From NCBI RefSeq assembly GCF_935822925.1, contig NZ_CAKXZS010000012.1, positions 124,001 to 188,000 on the forward strand: DNA of 64,000 bases. Reading direction: 5' to 3'. Under the pieces are notes generated by a model. It did no database searches, was not told the DNA's origin, and saw only the letters and a program-made list of their open reading frames with translations. The position numbers and the translations under genes were made by a program. The DNA is from Mesorhizobium ventifaucium. Lineage in GTDB: Bacteria > Pseudomonadota > Alphaproteobacteria > Rhizobiales > Rhizobiaceae. Below, in pieces: positions 1 to 7,776 of the stretch. Every line of letters begins with the position of its first letter. Position 1 is the first letter of the stretch.

Positions 1-189
1 GTCGGCGACGGTCCACGCGGCGAGGGGCCACAGCGCGATCACCGTGCCTTCGACGACGGTGCCGGTCACCATCAGCCCAGCCACGAGCCGCGGGGACAGC
101 CTGGGCCTGCGCGCCACCAGGGGCAGCACCCGCCCGGCACTCTCGGACAGACCGGCGAGGACCAGCAGGACGACGACGGTCGTCGACAT
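1..189 (-). CDS. Membrane protein, N-terminal part (cut by window edge)
   Basis: The minus strand starts with ATG at 189 and stays open to the first base of the window, so only about 63 N-terminal residues are visible. They begin MSTTVVVLLVLAGLSES, a hydrophobic segment, then a basic stretch (ARRPRLSPR) and a second hydrophobic segment (around LMVTGTVVEGTVIALWP). This suggests a small multi-pass inner-membrane protein. The start lies 3 bases after the stop of the glycosyltransferase gene, so the two are probably co-transcribed and translationally coupled. GC and codon use look actinobacterial, like the glycosyltransferase. The family cannot be named from this fragment. Confidence 0.55.
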   Translation of the reverse strand, partial: MSTTVVVLLVLAGLSESAGRVLPLVARRPRLSPRLVAGLMVTGTVVEGTVIALWPLAAWTVAD

Positions 190-192
190 GGT

Positions 193-1407
193 TCAGCGAC
201 CCCGTGCTCGATCGGTCGCGGTGCCTCTGCGCGCGTCGTCGAGGTACCGCTCGAGCTCGTCGGCGGCACGCCGGGCGCCGCCGGCCTGCTGCTGTGCGGC
301 GCCCTGTGCGGCTGCCGCCTCGCGGAAGCTCGGCTCGTCCAGCAGACTCCGGGCGAGCGCGTGCACCGTCTCCGCAGTGGCGTCGTCCGTGCGGAGCGCG
401 AGGCCAGCACCGAGCTCGACGACCCGCCGGGCTACCAGCGGCTGGTCCGCGCCCTGTGGCACGACGAGCGTCGGCACCCCGGCCCGCATCGCCTCGTTGA
501 CACTGTTCATGCCGCCGTGCGTCACGAAGAGCGCCGCCCGGTCCAGCACCTGGAGCTGCGGCACGGATCGGCGGGCCAGCACGTTGGCCGGCAGCGGACC
601 CAGGTCTGCCGGTTCCGTGTGCCCGGTCGAGACGACAACGGTGCCGCCCAGCGGTGCCAGCGCGGTCGCGAAGGTCCGCAGCAGGGCGGGCCCCGCTTCG
701 AACACCGTGCCTAGCGACGCGTACAGCACGGGGTCCTCCAGCCGGACGGCGTCGAACCCTGGATCGGTCAGGCGGGAACCGACGCTCGCCCCGACGAACC
801 GGTACGAGGGGTCGAACGCGTCGGCTCCGGGCTGGAACGCGCTGGAGGTGAAGACCAGGTTCAGCGGCTCGCGCGCGTTCATCAGGTCGGTCAGAGGCAG
901 CCCGCCGGTGTCGTAGCCGCGGTGCAGGGCCCAGCGCGCGCGGACGTAACCCCAGCCGATGCGAGGACGGGCCGCCGCGGCGGCCACCAACTCGCGGGAG
1001 ATGCCGGTGGGGCTGGGCACCTGCCTGTTGAAGGCGAACGTGGTGAACGTTGCCGCCGCCGGCACACCGAGCTCACGCGCGGCCACCGCGCCCCATGGAC
1101 AGGCCGCCCCATGCACGATCAGGTCGGGCCGGGTGCCGCGGAGGTCCGAGAGCACGCCGGGCAGCAGGCCGAGGGCGGTCCGCGCAAGCTCTTCCAGCAT
1201 CGCGAGGGGGATCGGCGGATCCGGCAGGGGCAGGTCGCCCCCGGAGTAGAGGTTAACCTTCGCACCAGCGGCTTTAATCTGGGCCGCGAACGCGGGGGAG
1301 GTGTGGTAGGTCACCGTGTGACCACGCCGGGCGAGCTCTGCCACGACCGGGAGCGTCGGGTTGATGTACCCGTGCATGCCGATGTTGAGGAACGAGACGG
1401 TGCTCAT
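193..1407 (-). CDS. Macrolide-type family 1 glycosyltransferase
   Basis: A 404-residue GT-B glycosyltransferase of the MGT/macrolide-inactivating type. Seen: an N-terminal acceptor domain opening with MSTVSFLNIGMHGYINPTL (the usual GxxGHxNP-like start) and a C-terminal nucleotide-sugar domain with LFVTHGGMNSVNEAM followed by GVPTLVVPQGADQP, the conserved donor-binding signature. Family members move a sugar from a UDP- or TDP-sugar onto macrolides or other small hydroxylated acceptors in the cytoplasm, often giving self-resistance. The start codon overlaps the stop of the 85-aa gene upstream (ATGA), and a membrane-protein gene follows after 3 bases, so this is a three-gene operon. High-GC codon use suggests actinobacterial origin. 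The acceptor cannot be predicted. Confidence 0.85.
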   Translation of the reverse strand: MSTVSFLNIGMHGYINPTLPVVAELARRGHTVTYHTSPAFAAQIKAAGAKVNLYSGGDLPLPDPPIPLAMLEELARTALGLLPGVLSDLRGTRPDLIVHGAACPWGAVAARELGVPAAATFTTFAFNRQVPSPTGISRELVAAAAARPRIGWGYVRARWALHRGYDTGGLPLTDLMNAREPLNLVFTSSAFQPGADAFDPSYRFVGASVGSRLTDPGFDAVRLEDPVLYASLGTVFEAGPALLRTFATALAPLGGTVVVSTGHTEPADLGPLPANVLARRSVPQLQVLDRAALFVTHGGMNSVNEAMRAGVPTLVVPQGADQPLVARRVVELGAGLALRTDDATAETVHALARSLLDEPSFREAAAAQGAAQQQAGGARRAADELERYLDDARRGTATDRARGR

Positions 1408-1673
1408 CGACGGCCTCCGGGTGCCGCCGCCACCGGCTCGCGCCGGTACAGGCCGGGGCCGGTGATGACCAGCTCGTCGAGGAACCGGTTCGCGGAGAGC
1501 AGCGCGGCGTCGGTCAGCCGGCGGGAGTGGCTGGAGTCCCGGAGCGCGGGCCAGGCAACCACCAGCGCCATCGTTCCGCCAGCACCGTCGTCTAGATCCG
1601 TCTTAACGGACCGACTGGAAAGCATCAGTCTTAGCTTTCGCTGCGACATCTCAGACCCCAAACACCTTCATCA
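1401..1673. repeat. 273-bp dispersed repeat, copy 1
   Basis: This segment aligns without a single gap to 44951-45223. I count 20 mismatches, about 92.7% identity. Similarity stops abruptly on both sides: on the left just past the glycosyltransferase start codon (TGCTCAT), on the right after CACCTTCATCA. The ends are not inverted repeats of each other, so it is not an obvious MITE. Both copies contain the same short reading frame on the minus strand. Confidence 0.85.
1404..1661 (-). CDS. Small protein of unknown function, copy 1
   Basis: An 85-residue protein if it starts at TTG 1661, or 81 residues from ATG 1649 (MSQRKLRLML...), which is the more ordinary start. No domain is recognised. The middle is mildly hydrophobic (GGTMALVVAWPAL) and the end is GC-rich (PVAAAPGGRR). 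Its TGA overlaps the ATG of the glycosyltransferase, which argues that it is translated. A second copy at 44954-45211 is about 88% identical in protein but has lost the glycosyltransferase downstream. It may be the tail of a longer ancestral gene. Confidence 0.4.
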   Translation of the reverse strand: MGSEMSQRKLRLMLSSRSVKTDLDDGAGGTMALVVAWPALRDSSHSRRLTDAALLSANRFLDELVITGPGLYRREPVAAAPGGRR

Positions 1674-1921
1674 ATGGCCCGGTTTGATTATCAAATTAAG
1701 TGCAAATTCTCACATTAAGTGCACGCCTAACCGACTGAAATCGTTGATAAGCGATTGTCACAATTAACTGCAAAGCGACAGTTGTTCTGGGTCATCGACC
1801 GGCTCCTTGTCCTGGCGTTTCTCGTGCGTTCCGAACCTCGGCAACCAGGTGTTGTCAGCACGCACATGAAACTCGGTTTTGCTTGATTTATGACGTCCCT
1901 ACGCCTTTTTTGATTAGCGCA
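1674..1921. other. AT-richer spacer with short direct repeats
   Basis: No convincing gene. The stretch is markedly AT-richer than its surroundings and holds two copies of ATTAAGTGCA (near 1696 and 1714) and a related AATTAACTGCA near 1763. This resembles the end region of a lost mobile element, but no inverted termini or transposase could be identified. Confidence 0.3.
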
Positions 1922-2761
1922 TCACTCGATCAAGATCTGCCGATCCCCAGGGTGGCTGGCGACTCTAGCGGCAGAACCTTGGGGCGCGCGGGCGTTCTTC
2001 ACAGCCCAGTCGAGCGCGAAGTCCGCGACCTCCTCCCAGCCGGCCTGAATACAGGTCCAGTGCGAGCGGTTGGGATAGATTTTGAGCTCGGTGTTCGACG
2101 GCGCCTGCTTCTGCTTCTCGAACATGGCTTTGGTCATCTTGGCCTGGGCAATGAGGTCGATGCCGCCGCCTATGAGCAACAGAGGCGCGCGGTTTGGGTT
2201 GTCCCAGCGGATCTTGCCTGCGGCCGAGACCAGACCGTCCCAGTAGATCTTCCCGGGCGTGGGGACGGTGTAACGGTCGTACATGGCATCGACCTGCGCC
2301 GACGGCACGGTCTGTGCGAAGCGCGTGCTGAAGAACCTGCGCGACATGGTCATGACGCGGCTCCAGCTTCCCCAGGACAAGAACACGGGGAAGGTTGACT
2401 TGATGGTCTGCCATCCGACCAGCACGCCGGACGTCGGCGCGGGGTCGATAACGACGCCGGCCACGCCAAGCCCGCGGTCAAGCAGGTGCTGCGTGACGGT
2501 GCCGCCGAACGAGTGTCCGATCAGGATGGGCGGCTCGGGCAGCGCGCGGATGAGGCGATCGTAGTGATTGATGATTTCGTTGATGCCGACCTGGGCGAGA
2601 GCGGGGTTCGGGGACGCACGTAGCTCGGCCGGAGAGCGGTCGTCGAGCGGCCAGGACGGGGCGATGACGGTGTAGCCCCTAGTTTCGTAGCGGGCCTTGA
2701 AGCCTTCCCAGCTGTGGGCGTTCAGCCAGGCGCCATGGATCAGCATGATAGTTTTGGACAT
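1922..2761 (-). CDS. Alpha/beta hydrolase
   Basis: A 279-residue cytoplasmic alpha/beta-hydrolase fold protein. The oxyanion-loop motif LIHGAW lies at the N-terminus, the nucleophile elbow is GHSFGG (Ser near residue 103), and a catalytic His candidate sits in NRSHWT near residue 241, with an acid in the GGGIDLIAQ region. No signal peptide. The substrate is unknown; the family includes esterases, lactonases and haloperoxidase-like enzymes. It lies 90 bp downstream of the exported cysteine hydrolase on the same strand, so the pair is probably one operon driven from the promoter element near 3683-3746. Confidence 0.85.
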   Translation of the reverse strand: MSKTIMLIHGAWLNAHSWEGFKARYETRGYTVIAPSWPLDDRSPAELRASPNPALAQVGINEIINHYDRLIRALPEPPILIGHSFGGTVTQHLLDRGLGVAGVVIDPAPTSGVLVGWQTIKSTFPVFLSWGSWSRVMTMSRRFFSTRFAQTVPSAQVDAMYDRYTVPTPGKIYWDGLVSAAGKIRWDNPNRAPLLLIGGGIDLIAQAKMTKAMFEKQKQAPSNTELKIYPNRSHWTCIQAGWEEVADFALDWAVKNARAPQGSAARVASHPGDRQILIE

Positions 2762-2851
2762 TGGTTACTCCTTCGGTTCTGCTTAGCAACTGGGGCAGCG
2801 TACATTGCGTGGTCATCCTGCTATCGGATGAAGCTTGCAGCCATCGCCAGC

Positions 2852-3625
2852 CTACTTGGACTGCCTTGCGACCTCCTGAGCCTTGACGTAGCTCTCCATG
2901 ACGGCTGAATAGTTCGGCGACACGTGACCGTAGAGCTTGCCAATCTCGGACGCTTGCGGACGATTCCAGGTGCGGTGCACTTCCGAAAGCACCGCGTTGG
3001 TCGTCACAGGTATGACGCCGCCTTGGACGAGGCGTGCCAGTGTCGTCCGGTTCGCCATCTCGCTGACGTCGCCCGAAGCATCCATGACAGCGTAGACCTT
3101 GTATCCAGCCAATTTTGCGTCCAGCGCTGGAAACGCCACACAAACGCTGGTCCACACCCCTGCCATTATGAGGGTCTTCCGACCAGTAGCCTCCACTGTC
3201 TTCACGAAGTCTTCGTTATCCCAGGCGTTCACTTCGCCCTTGCGAGCGACATAGACAGCATGGGGCGCGAATTCGTGAATCTCCGGCATGAGCGGCCCGT
3301 TGGTGCCGTTCGGCTCGGACGCCGTTGTGATCACGGGGATTTTCATCAGCGTGGCGAGCTTCGCAAGCGTCACGGTATTGGACCGAAGTTCAGCGACCGT
3401 AATGTCCTTCACGGTTTGGAATAGACCCGCCTGGTGATCGAGCAGCAGAAATACAGTGTCCGACGGATCAAGCAGCGCTGCCCCACCTCCTGTGGGAAGA
3501 ATGCTCGATCGGACGCTGGCTTCAGGGGATTGAGCCAGTGCGGTAGAAGCAGGTGAAAGAACGGAGACTGATAGAATGCCGGCAAGTATCATCTTGTTGA
3601 TTGCGGATTTCTGCATTGCGAACAT
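2852..3625 (-). CDS. Exported isochorismatase-like cysteine hydrolase
   Basis: A 257-residue protein from ATG 3625, chosen because GACGAGG lies about 8 bases upstream; an ATG at 3655 is also in frame. The N-terminus is a Sec signal peptide (hydrophobic core MILAGILSVSVLSPAS, cleavage after TALAQ). The mature part has the isochorismatase-family triad: Asp in FLLLDHQAG, Lys in ARKGEVNAW, and Cys in GVWTSVCVAFPAL. Relatives (YcaC-like) hydrolyse amides or related bonds, but most are cytoplasmic, so export is notable. It heads a two-gene unit with the alpha/beta hydrolase and is preceded by one of four copies of a conserved promoter element. Confidence 0.85.
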   Translation of the reverse strand: MFAMQKSAINKMILAGILSVSVLSPASTALAQSPEASVRSSILPTGGGAALLDPSDTVFLLLDHQAGLFQTVKDITVAELRSNTVTLAKLATLMKIPVITTASEPNGTNGPLMPEIHEFAPHAVYVARKGEVNAWDNEDFVKTVEATGRKTLIMAGVWTSVCVAFPALDAKLAGYKVYAVMDASGDVSEMANRTTLARLVQGGVIPVTTNAVLSEVHRTWNRPQASEIGKLYGHVSPNYSAVMESYVKAQEVARQSK

Positions 3626-3682
3626 GGGGGAACCTCGTCCTTGGCCCTTCGACAATTGTCGATCGATTGCTATGTCGATGAC

Positions 3683-3746
3683 ACTACGGTTGAAGGATGG
3701 TTGTGGTCGATCGGATCAAGGAAGAGGGCGGTCGATACCGCGGCAT
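3683..3746 (-). promoter_or_regulatory. Conserved promoter element, copy A
   Basis: Read on the minus strand: palindrome TGCCGCGGTA (3745-3736), 16 nt, TTGATC, 25 nt, then a -10-like CGTAGT (3688-3683). The same layout with exactly the same spacings occurs at 4624-4686, 17090-17153 and 35162-35225. Within it ATCGAC sits 17 nt before the -10-like box and could be the -35. It lies about 60 bp upstream of the exported cysteine hydrolase start. Inference: a promoter activated by a FixJ/LuxR-type regulator. Its -10 is the weakest of the four copies. Confidence 0.55.
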
Positions 3747-4080
3747 AGGTCTGTCATCTCGAAGGATGCGGCGCAATGGCGTCAGCCGCGGGCCGAGCAC
3801 AGCCGACGACGCCCTCCGCTGCGTCATCGCCACCGCTTTCGCCTAGAACATACCGGTGTCATACCGGCGTTCACCGTCTGGACAGTAATCCCCCCTCAAC
3901 GGGGGCCTCATTCGGCTCTGGGGCTCATGGCGCACCGGTCCGCCCAGCTTGCAGGAGGGGCTTTCAGGTGATGACCTCTATGATCGTATGGATAGGTCCC
4001 CTGCACGTCACAGCCAACCAGGACGCGCTGCGGGGTGGCTGCAACTGTTTCGCTACCGCCGAAGATTCGGAAGAAAGCCT
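3747..4080. other. Gene-free stretch with tandem repeat and hairpin
   Basis: No gene seen. Two adjacent 11-bp copies, CATACCGGTGT (3849-3859) and CATACCGGCGT (3860-3870), lie in the middle. A GC hairpin with CCCCC/GGGGG arms spans about 3890-3905. The hairpin could end transcription from the 4386 gene, but it has no T-run on that strand. Confidence 0.4.
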
Positions 4081-4386
4081 TCAAAGGCGCGAAAACGACC
4101 TGGTCACCGTTGCACATCGGAGGACTCTGTATAGACCGTCCTTAGCCGGTACGCGCGTCGGCACGGCTGCTTCGCCGGGTTTGCAAGACCGATAATCACG
4201 CACGTATATGTCGTAGAGCATCAATTTATCTACGCGTGCTGAGTGGTATCGAAGGATGGATCGGTGCTCCGATTGAAGGGCCCTACCGACCGCCTCGCGC
4301 GACATTTGCGATACGTTGTGCCTCTCGATTGCTGCTGCATGAGTGGCGAGAATGCTCATTGCAACAAGCATGGCTATCCGTCTCAT
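4081..4386 (-). CDS. Small secreted protein, unknown function
   Basis: A 101-residue protein from ATG 4386, chosen because GGAAGG lies about 10 bases upstream and the first residues (MRRIAMLVAMSILATHAAA) form a clear Sec signal peptide. An in-frame ATG at 4614 would add 76 residues without protein-like character and sits at the predicted transcription start, so that part is more likely 5' leader. The mature part of about 80 residues is polar and has two cysteines (RSCKPG and LRCAT), which could form a disulfide. The family is not recognised. It is preceded by conserved promoter element D, suggesting regulation in common with the exported hydrolase and the patatin-like gene. Confidence 0.55.
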   Translation of the reverse strand: MRRIAMLVAMSILATHAAAIERHNVSQMSREAVGRALQSEHRSILRYHSARVDKLMLYDIYVRDYRSCKPGEAAVPTRVPAKDGLYRVLRCATVTRSFSRL

Positions 4387-4623
4387 GGATGCTTTTCCTT
4401 CCAGTCGATCTGGTCGTGCATTGTGTCGCTCAGTTCGATCGGAGCTTGCCACTAGCGCGTGCTTCGCCGCCGCTGCCGGACGAGCAAGCACCCTGCACGC
4501 CACCGGTGGGAAGCGTCCATTGCGCAGCGCCATCATTAGTCGTGCCGGACTGTCGGTGGCGACATGCCCGTGTTCCTCGTTTGCTCGATCGACCAGCATG
4601 GCGATCAGAGCCATACGGAGAAC

Positions 4624-4686
4624 GCTATATTGAGGGCACGCGTGCAGTCGACTGCATCAAGGCCGTGGACGACTAATACCGCGGTA
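4624..4686 (-). promoter_or_regulatory. Conserved promoter element, copy D
   Basis: On the minus strand: perfect palindrome TACCGCGGTA (4686-4677), 16 nt, TTGATG, 25 nt, then TATAGC (4629-4624). Spacing is identical to copies A, B and C. A GTCGAC hexamer 17 nt before TATAGC fits a weak -35. The rest of 4387-4933 holds no gene that I can support; downstream of the element is a leader of about 230 nt to the small secreted protein. Confidence 0.6.
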
Positions 4687-4933
4687 AAGGATCTCCTACG
4701 CGCTGGGTGTACCGCCGACAGGCAAGAGGCACAGCCGCTGTTCGCTGCTCAAAGCGGCGCCTTCCGACGTTTGCGCGAGATCACCCATGCTCGCGACGGG
4801 TCTGCCTTGGACCTTCGCATGGCATGACCGATGCTTCCGTTCGATGGTCGCGCAGGCCGCGGCAGCGCAATCTCCTCCGCAGACGCCAGGTGGCCGATAC
4901 GGCCGTGGGTAAGGCGGTCAACAGGAGACAAAC

Positions 4934-5899
4934 ATGAGAAACATGAGCTTGGGCAATATCTCACACCCCTCGGTCAAGCATTGCGCCGACAAGATCGACG
5001 CGAGGTACCCCCACGGTAGACCGCACCACGAGCTGGTTCCGTCGCGCTACGCGCTGAAGGTCGGCGAGATTGACGTAATGGTGGTCAGCGATGGGGTGCT
5101 GTCGCTGCCAGGCGAGATGTTGGGCCACAACGTCGACCCGGCCCTCCGGGCAGCCTGGCTGGAGGACATGTTCCTGCCGCCGGATGTGCTCGAGTGGGCG
5201 CTGAACGCGGTCGTGGTGCGTAGCGGCGGCCGAACCATACTCATCGACGCTGGGATGGGGGAGGAGTACCCGGACGCGCGGCGGGCCGGGCTATTGGCCC
5301 AGCGACTGGAGGATGCCGGCATCGATCCAACATCCGTGACCGACGTGGTGCTCACCCACATGCACATGGACCACTGTGGCGGGCTGCTCGCCGACGGGGT
5401 GAAAGAGCGGCTGCGTCCGGACCTGCGGGTCCACGTCGCGGCCGCCGAGGCCGAGTTCTGGGAGGCGCCCGATTTCTCTCACGTCGCCATGCCGCCGGGG
5501 TACCCGGATGCGCTTCGGCGGACGGGTAAGCGGTTCTTGAAAGAGTTCCACGGCAAGCTGCGGACGTTTGAGAACGAGTACGAGGTGGCGCCGGGCGTCG
5601 TCGTCCAACGCACCGGCGGTCATACCCCCGGGCACAGCGTGGTTCGACTCGCCTCCGGCGGCGACCGGCTGACATTCGCCGGCGACCTCGTGTTCCAGGT
5701 CGGGTTCGAGCACCCCGACTGGTACAACGGCTTCGAACACTTCCCCGAGGAGGCGGCCCGCGCCCGGATCCGTCTTCTGCGGGAGCTCGCGGCGAACCGT
5801 GAGTCGCTGGTGGCCACTCACCTGTCGTTCCCGTCCGTCTGCCATGTGGCGATCGACGGCGACGTCTTTCGTTGGGTACCGGGCCCTTGGGAGTACTGA
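4934..5899 (+). CDS. MBL-fold metallo-hydrolase, copy 1
   Basis: A 321-residue metallo-beta-lactamase-fold hydrolase. It carries the dinuclear metal motif HMHMDH in VVLTHMHMDHCGG near residue 141, a downstream metal ligand in RTGGHTPGHS, the bridging Asp in TFAGDLVFQ, and a last His in VATHLSFPSVCH. The C-terminal layout (ATHLSFPS...FRWVPGPWEY) resembles the methyl-parathion-hydrolase/AHL-lactonase branch. No signal peptide, so it is probably cytoplasmic. GGAGA stands about 8 bases before the ATG. It is a close paralogue of 6482-7492, with a cupin gene between them. High-GC codon use suggests acquisition from an actinobacterium. Lactone or organophosphate-ester hydrolysis is possible but unproven. 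Confidence 0.85.
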   Translation: MRNMSLGNISHPSVKHCADKIDARYPHGRPHHELVPSRYALKVGEIDVMVVSDGVLSLPGEMLGHNVDPALRAAWLEDMFLPPDVLEWALNAVVVRSGGRTILIDAGMGEEYPDARRAGLLAQRLEDAGIDPTSVTDVVLTHMHMDHCGGLLADGVKERLRPDLRVHVAAAEAEFWEAPDFSHVAMPPGYPDALRRTGKRFLKEFHGKLRTFENEYEVAPGVVVQRTGGHTPGHSVVRLASGGDRLTFAGDLVFQVGFEHPDWYNGFEHFPEEAARARIRLLRELAANRESLVATHLSFPSVCHVAIDGDVFRWVPGPWEY

Positions 5900-5959
5900 C
5901 CGCGGGCTTTCGCCGCCACTCCCACACTCGAACAAGGGTCCACAACCAGGAGGCTACAA

Positions 5960-6373
5960 ATGTCAGTCCAGAAGCCGGTTCTAACGCCGCCCAACGGCGG
6001 CGAGACAGTGACCACGAGCGGGGGCTCGAGCATCGAGATCAAAGTGGAGAGCAGCCAGTCCGGAGGTGAATATGGCGCTGTCCTGTGGACGGTGCGAGCC
6101 GGGGAGGAGCCGCCAATACACACCCACTCGCGCGAGGACGAGCTAGTCTACGTGGTGCAGGGGCAGCTAATCGCGCGGGTCGGCGATGAACGCGTCGAGG
6201 TGGGGCCGGGCGCCTACGCGGCTCTTCCCCGTGGTGTGCCGCATACGATCGAGGTGGTCGGCGACCAGGCGACCCTGCTGGCCAGCTTTGTGCCGGGTGG
6301 GCTGGAGCGCTTCTTGGTACCCCGGAAAGGCGAGCAGCCCGATCCGGCCGCTTTCGGCCTGACGTTCCCCTAG
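5960..6373 (+). CDS. Cupin-domain protein
   Basis: A 137-residue single-cupin protein with AGGAGG just before the ATG. Metal-binding residues of cupin motif 1 are visible in PPIHTHSREDELVYVVQG (two His, Glu), and motif 2 lies around LPRGVPHTIEV. It resembles quercetin-dioxygenase-like cupins. No signal peptide. It sits between two MBL-fold paralogues on the same strand with gaps of about 60 and 108 bp, so the trio is likely one transcription unit and one transferred block. A role as a small-molecule dioxygenase or isomerase in the same pathway is an inference. Confidence 0.8.
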   Translation: MSVQKPVLTPPNGGETVTTSGGSSIEIKVESSQSGGEYGAVLWTVRAGEEPPIHTHSREDELVYVVQGQLIARVGDERVEVGPGAYAALPRGVPHTIEVVGDQATLLASFVPGGLERFLVPRKGEQPDPAAFGLTFP

Positions 6374-6481
6374 GGGCGGGGACCGCGGCGCGCGGCGTTC
6401 CGTCACCGTGCGCCCGCGCAGGTCCGTCCGCAACGTCGCTCACGACCGACACGTCTCGATCACGCAAAACAGGAGCGCATC

Positions 6482-7492
6482 ATGTCGCAGGCAGAAACAA
6501 AACCCCGCACGATTGGTCAGCAGGAGACAAGCAGGAACTTGGACATCACCCCACACCCCTCGGTCAAGCACTGCGCCGACAAGGTGAACGCGAAGTACAT
6601 CCACGGTAGACCGGAGCCCGAGCTGGTCCCGTCGCGCTATGCGCTGAAGGTCGGCGCGATCGACGTGACGGTGATCAGTGACGGGGTGCTATCGCTGCCG
6701 GGCGCGATGTTGGGCCACAACGTCGACAAGACCGTCCGGGAGGCCTGGCTGGAGGACATGTTCCTGCCACCGGATGTGCTCGAGTGGGCGCTGAACGTGG
6801 TGCTGGTGCGTAGCGGTGACCAGACCATCCTCGTCGACGCTGGGATCGGGGCCGAGTTCCCGGACTTGAAGAGGGCCGGGAAGTTGGTTCAGCGACTGGA
6901 CGACGCCGGCATCGATCTCTCATCCGTGACTGACGTGGTGCTGACCCACCTGCACATGGACCACATGGGCGGGCTGCTCGTCGACGGGGTGAAGGAAGTG
7001 CTGCGTCCGGATCTGCGGATCCACGTGGCGGCCGCCGAGGTCAAGTTCTGGGCGGAGTCGCCTGATTTCTCCCGCGTCTCCATGCCGCCGGGCTTTCCGG
7101 ACGCGCTTCGGGAGTCGGCCAAGCGGTTCTTGAAGGAGTACCGCAACCAACTGCGGCCGTTCGAGGACGAGCACGAGGTGGCGCCGGGAGTGCGCGTCCA
7201 ACGCACAGGCGGCCACACCCCCGGGCACAGCGTCGTCCGCCTGGCGTCCGGCGGCCAACGGCTGACGTTCGCCGGCGACGCCGTGTTCCAGGTCGGGTTT
7301 GAGCACCCGGACTGGTACAACGGCTTCGAACACGACCCCGAGGAGGCGGCCCGCGTCCGCATCAGCCTTTTGCGGGAGCTGGCGGCGAACCGCGAGTCGC
7401 TACTGGCCACTCACCTGTCGTTCCCGTCCGTCTGCCATGTTGCGGTCGACGGCGATGTCTTTCGTTGGGTGCCAGGCCCCTGGGAGTACTGA
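6482..7492 (+). CDS. MBL-fold metallo-hydrolase, copy 2
   Basis: A 336-residue paralogue of the 4934-5899 protein, nearly colinear with it and 15 residues longer, mostly at the N-terminus. All metal-binding motifs are kept (HLHMDH in VVLTHLHMDHMGG, GGHTPGHS, TFAGDAVFQ, ATHLSFPSVCH). The two proteins share long identical blocks but differ throughout, so the duplication is old or happened in the donor. AGGAG precedes the ATG. It ends with the same PGPWEY tail. Retention of two copies around a cupin suggests different substrate preference or dosage; the substrate is unknown. Confidence 0.85.
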   Translation: MSQAETKPRTIGQQETSRNLDITPHPSVKHCADKVNAKYIHGRPEPELVPSRYALKVGAIDVTVISDGVLSLPGAMLGHNVDKTVREAWLEDMFLPPDVLEWALNVVLVRSGDQTILVDAGIGAEFPDLKRAGKLVQRLDDAGIDLSSVTDVVLTHLHMDHMGGLLVDGVKEVLRPDLRIHVAAAEVKFWAESPDFSRVSMPPGFPDALRESAKRFLKEYRNQLRPFEDEHEVAPGVRVQRTGGHTPGHSVVRLASGGQRLTFAGDAVFQVGFEHPDWYNGFEHDPEEAARVRISLLRELAANRESLLATHLSFPSVCHVAVDGDVFRWVPGPWEY

Positions 7493-7551
7493 CCGCTTAT
7501 CGGGTTAGAGCCCAACGAGCCTGAAAGATCGCTGTCGAGGACCATCGCGCC

Positions 7552-7764
7552 ATGATCGTCTGTTCGTGCAATGTGTTGAGCGATCATGATGTCCGCTCCG
7601 CCGTCGAGGCGGAGCGGACGCGCTCCACCAGCCAAGTCTATCGCTGCCTCGGTTGCAGCGCCAAGTGCGGCAGGTGCGCTCGCACCATCCGCCGCCTCAT
7701 GGATGAAGCGCTCGGCGGTGCCGGTGCAGCATCCCGCAACGGTTGCACTCCGTCCTCGCAATAA
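7552..7764 (+). CDS. Bfd-type [2Fe-2S] ferredoxin
   Basis: A 70-residue protein of the bacterioferritin-associated ferredoxin family. It has the C-x-C (MIVCSCN) and C-x2-C (AKCGRC) cluster ligands in the standard arrangement, plus an extra cysteine pair in YRCLGC. Bfd donates electrons to bacterioferritin for iron release. No bacterioferritin gene is visible here; the partner could lie elsewhere. It is 12 bp upstream of the FMN dehydrogenase gene on the same strand, so Bfd may instead serve in redox chemistry with that operon. The C-terminal 20 residues are longer than usual. Confidence 0.8.
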   Translation: MIVCSCNVLSDHDVRSAVEAERTRSTSQVYRCLGCSAKCGRCARTIRRLMDEALGGAGAASRNGCTPSSQ

Positions 7765-7776
7765 AGGAGAACAACG

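Noticed and set aside
44..916. Long plus-strand frames opposite the glycosyltransferase.
   Set aside because: High-GC antisense shadows, arginine/serine-rich, without domains; the minus strand carries the clear family motifs.
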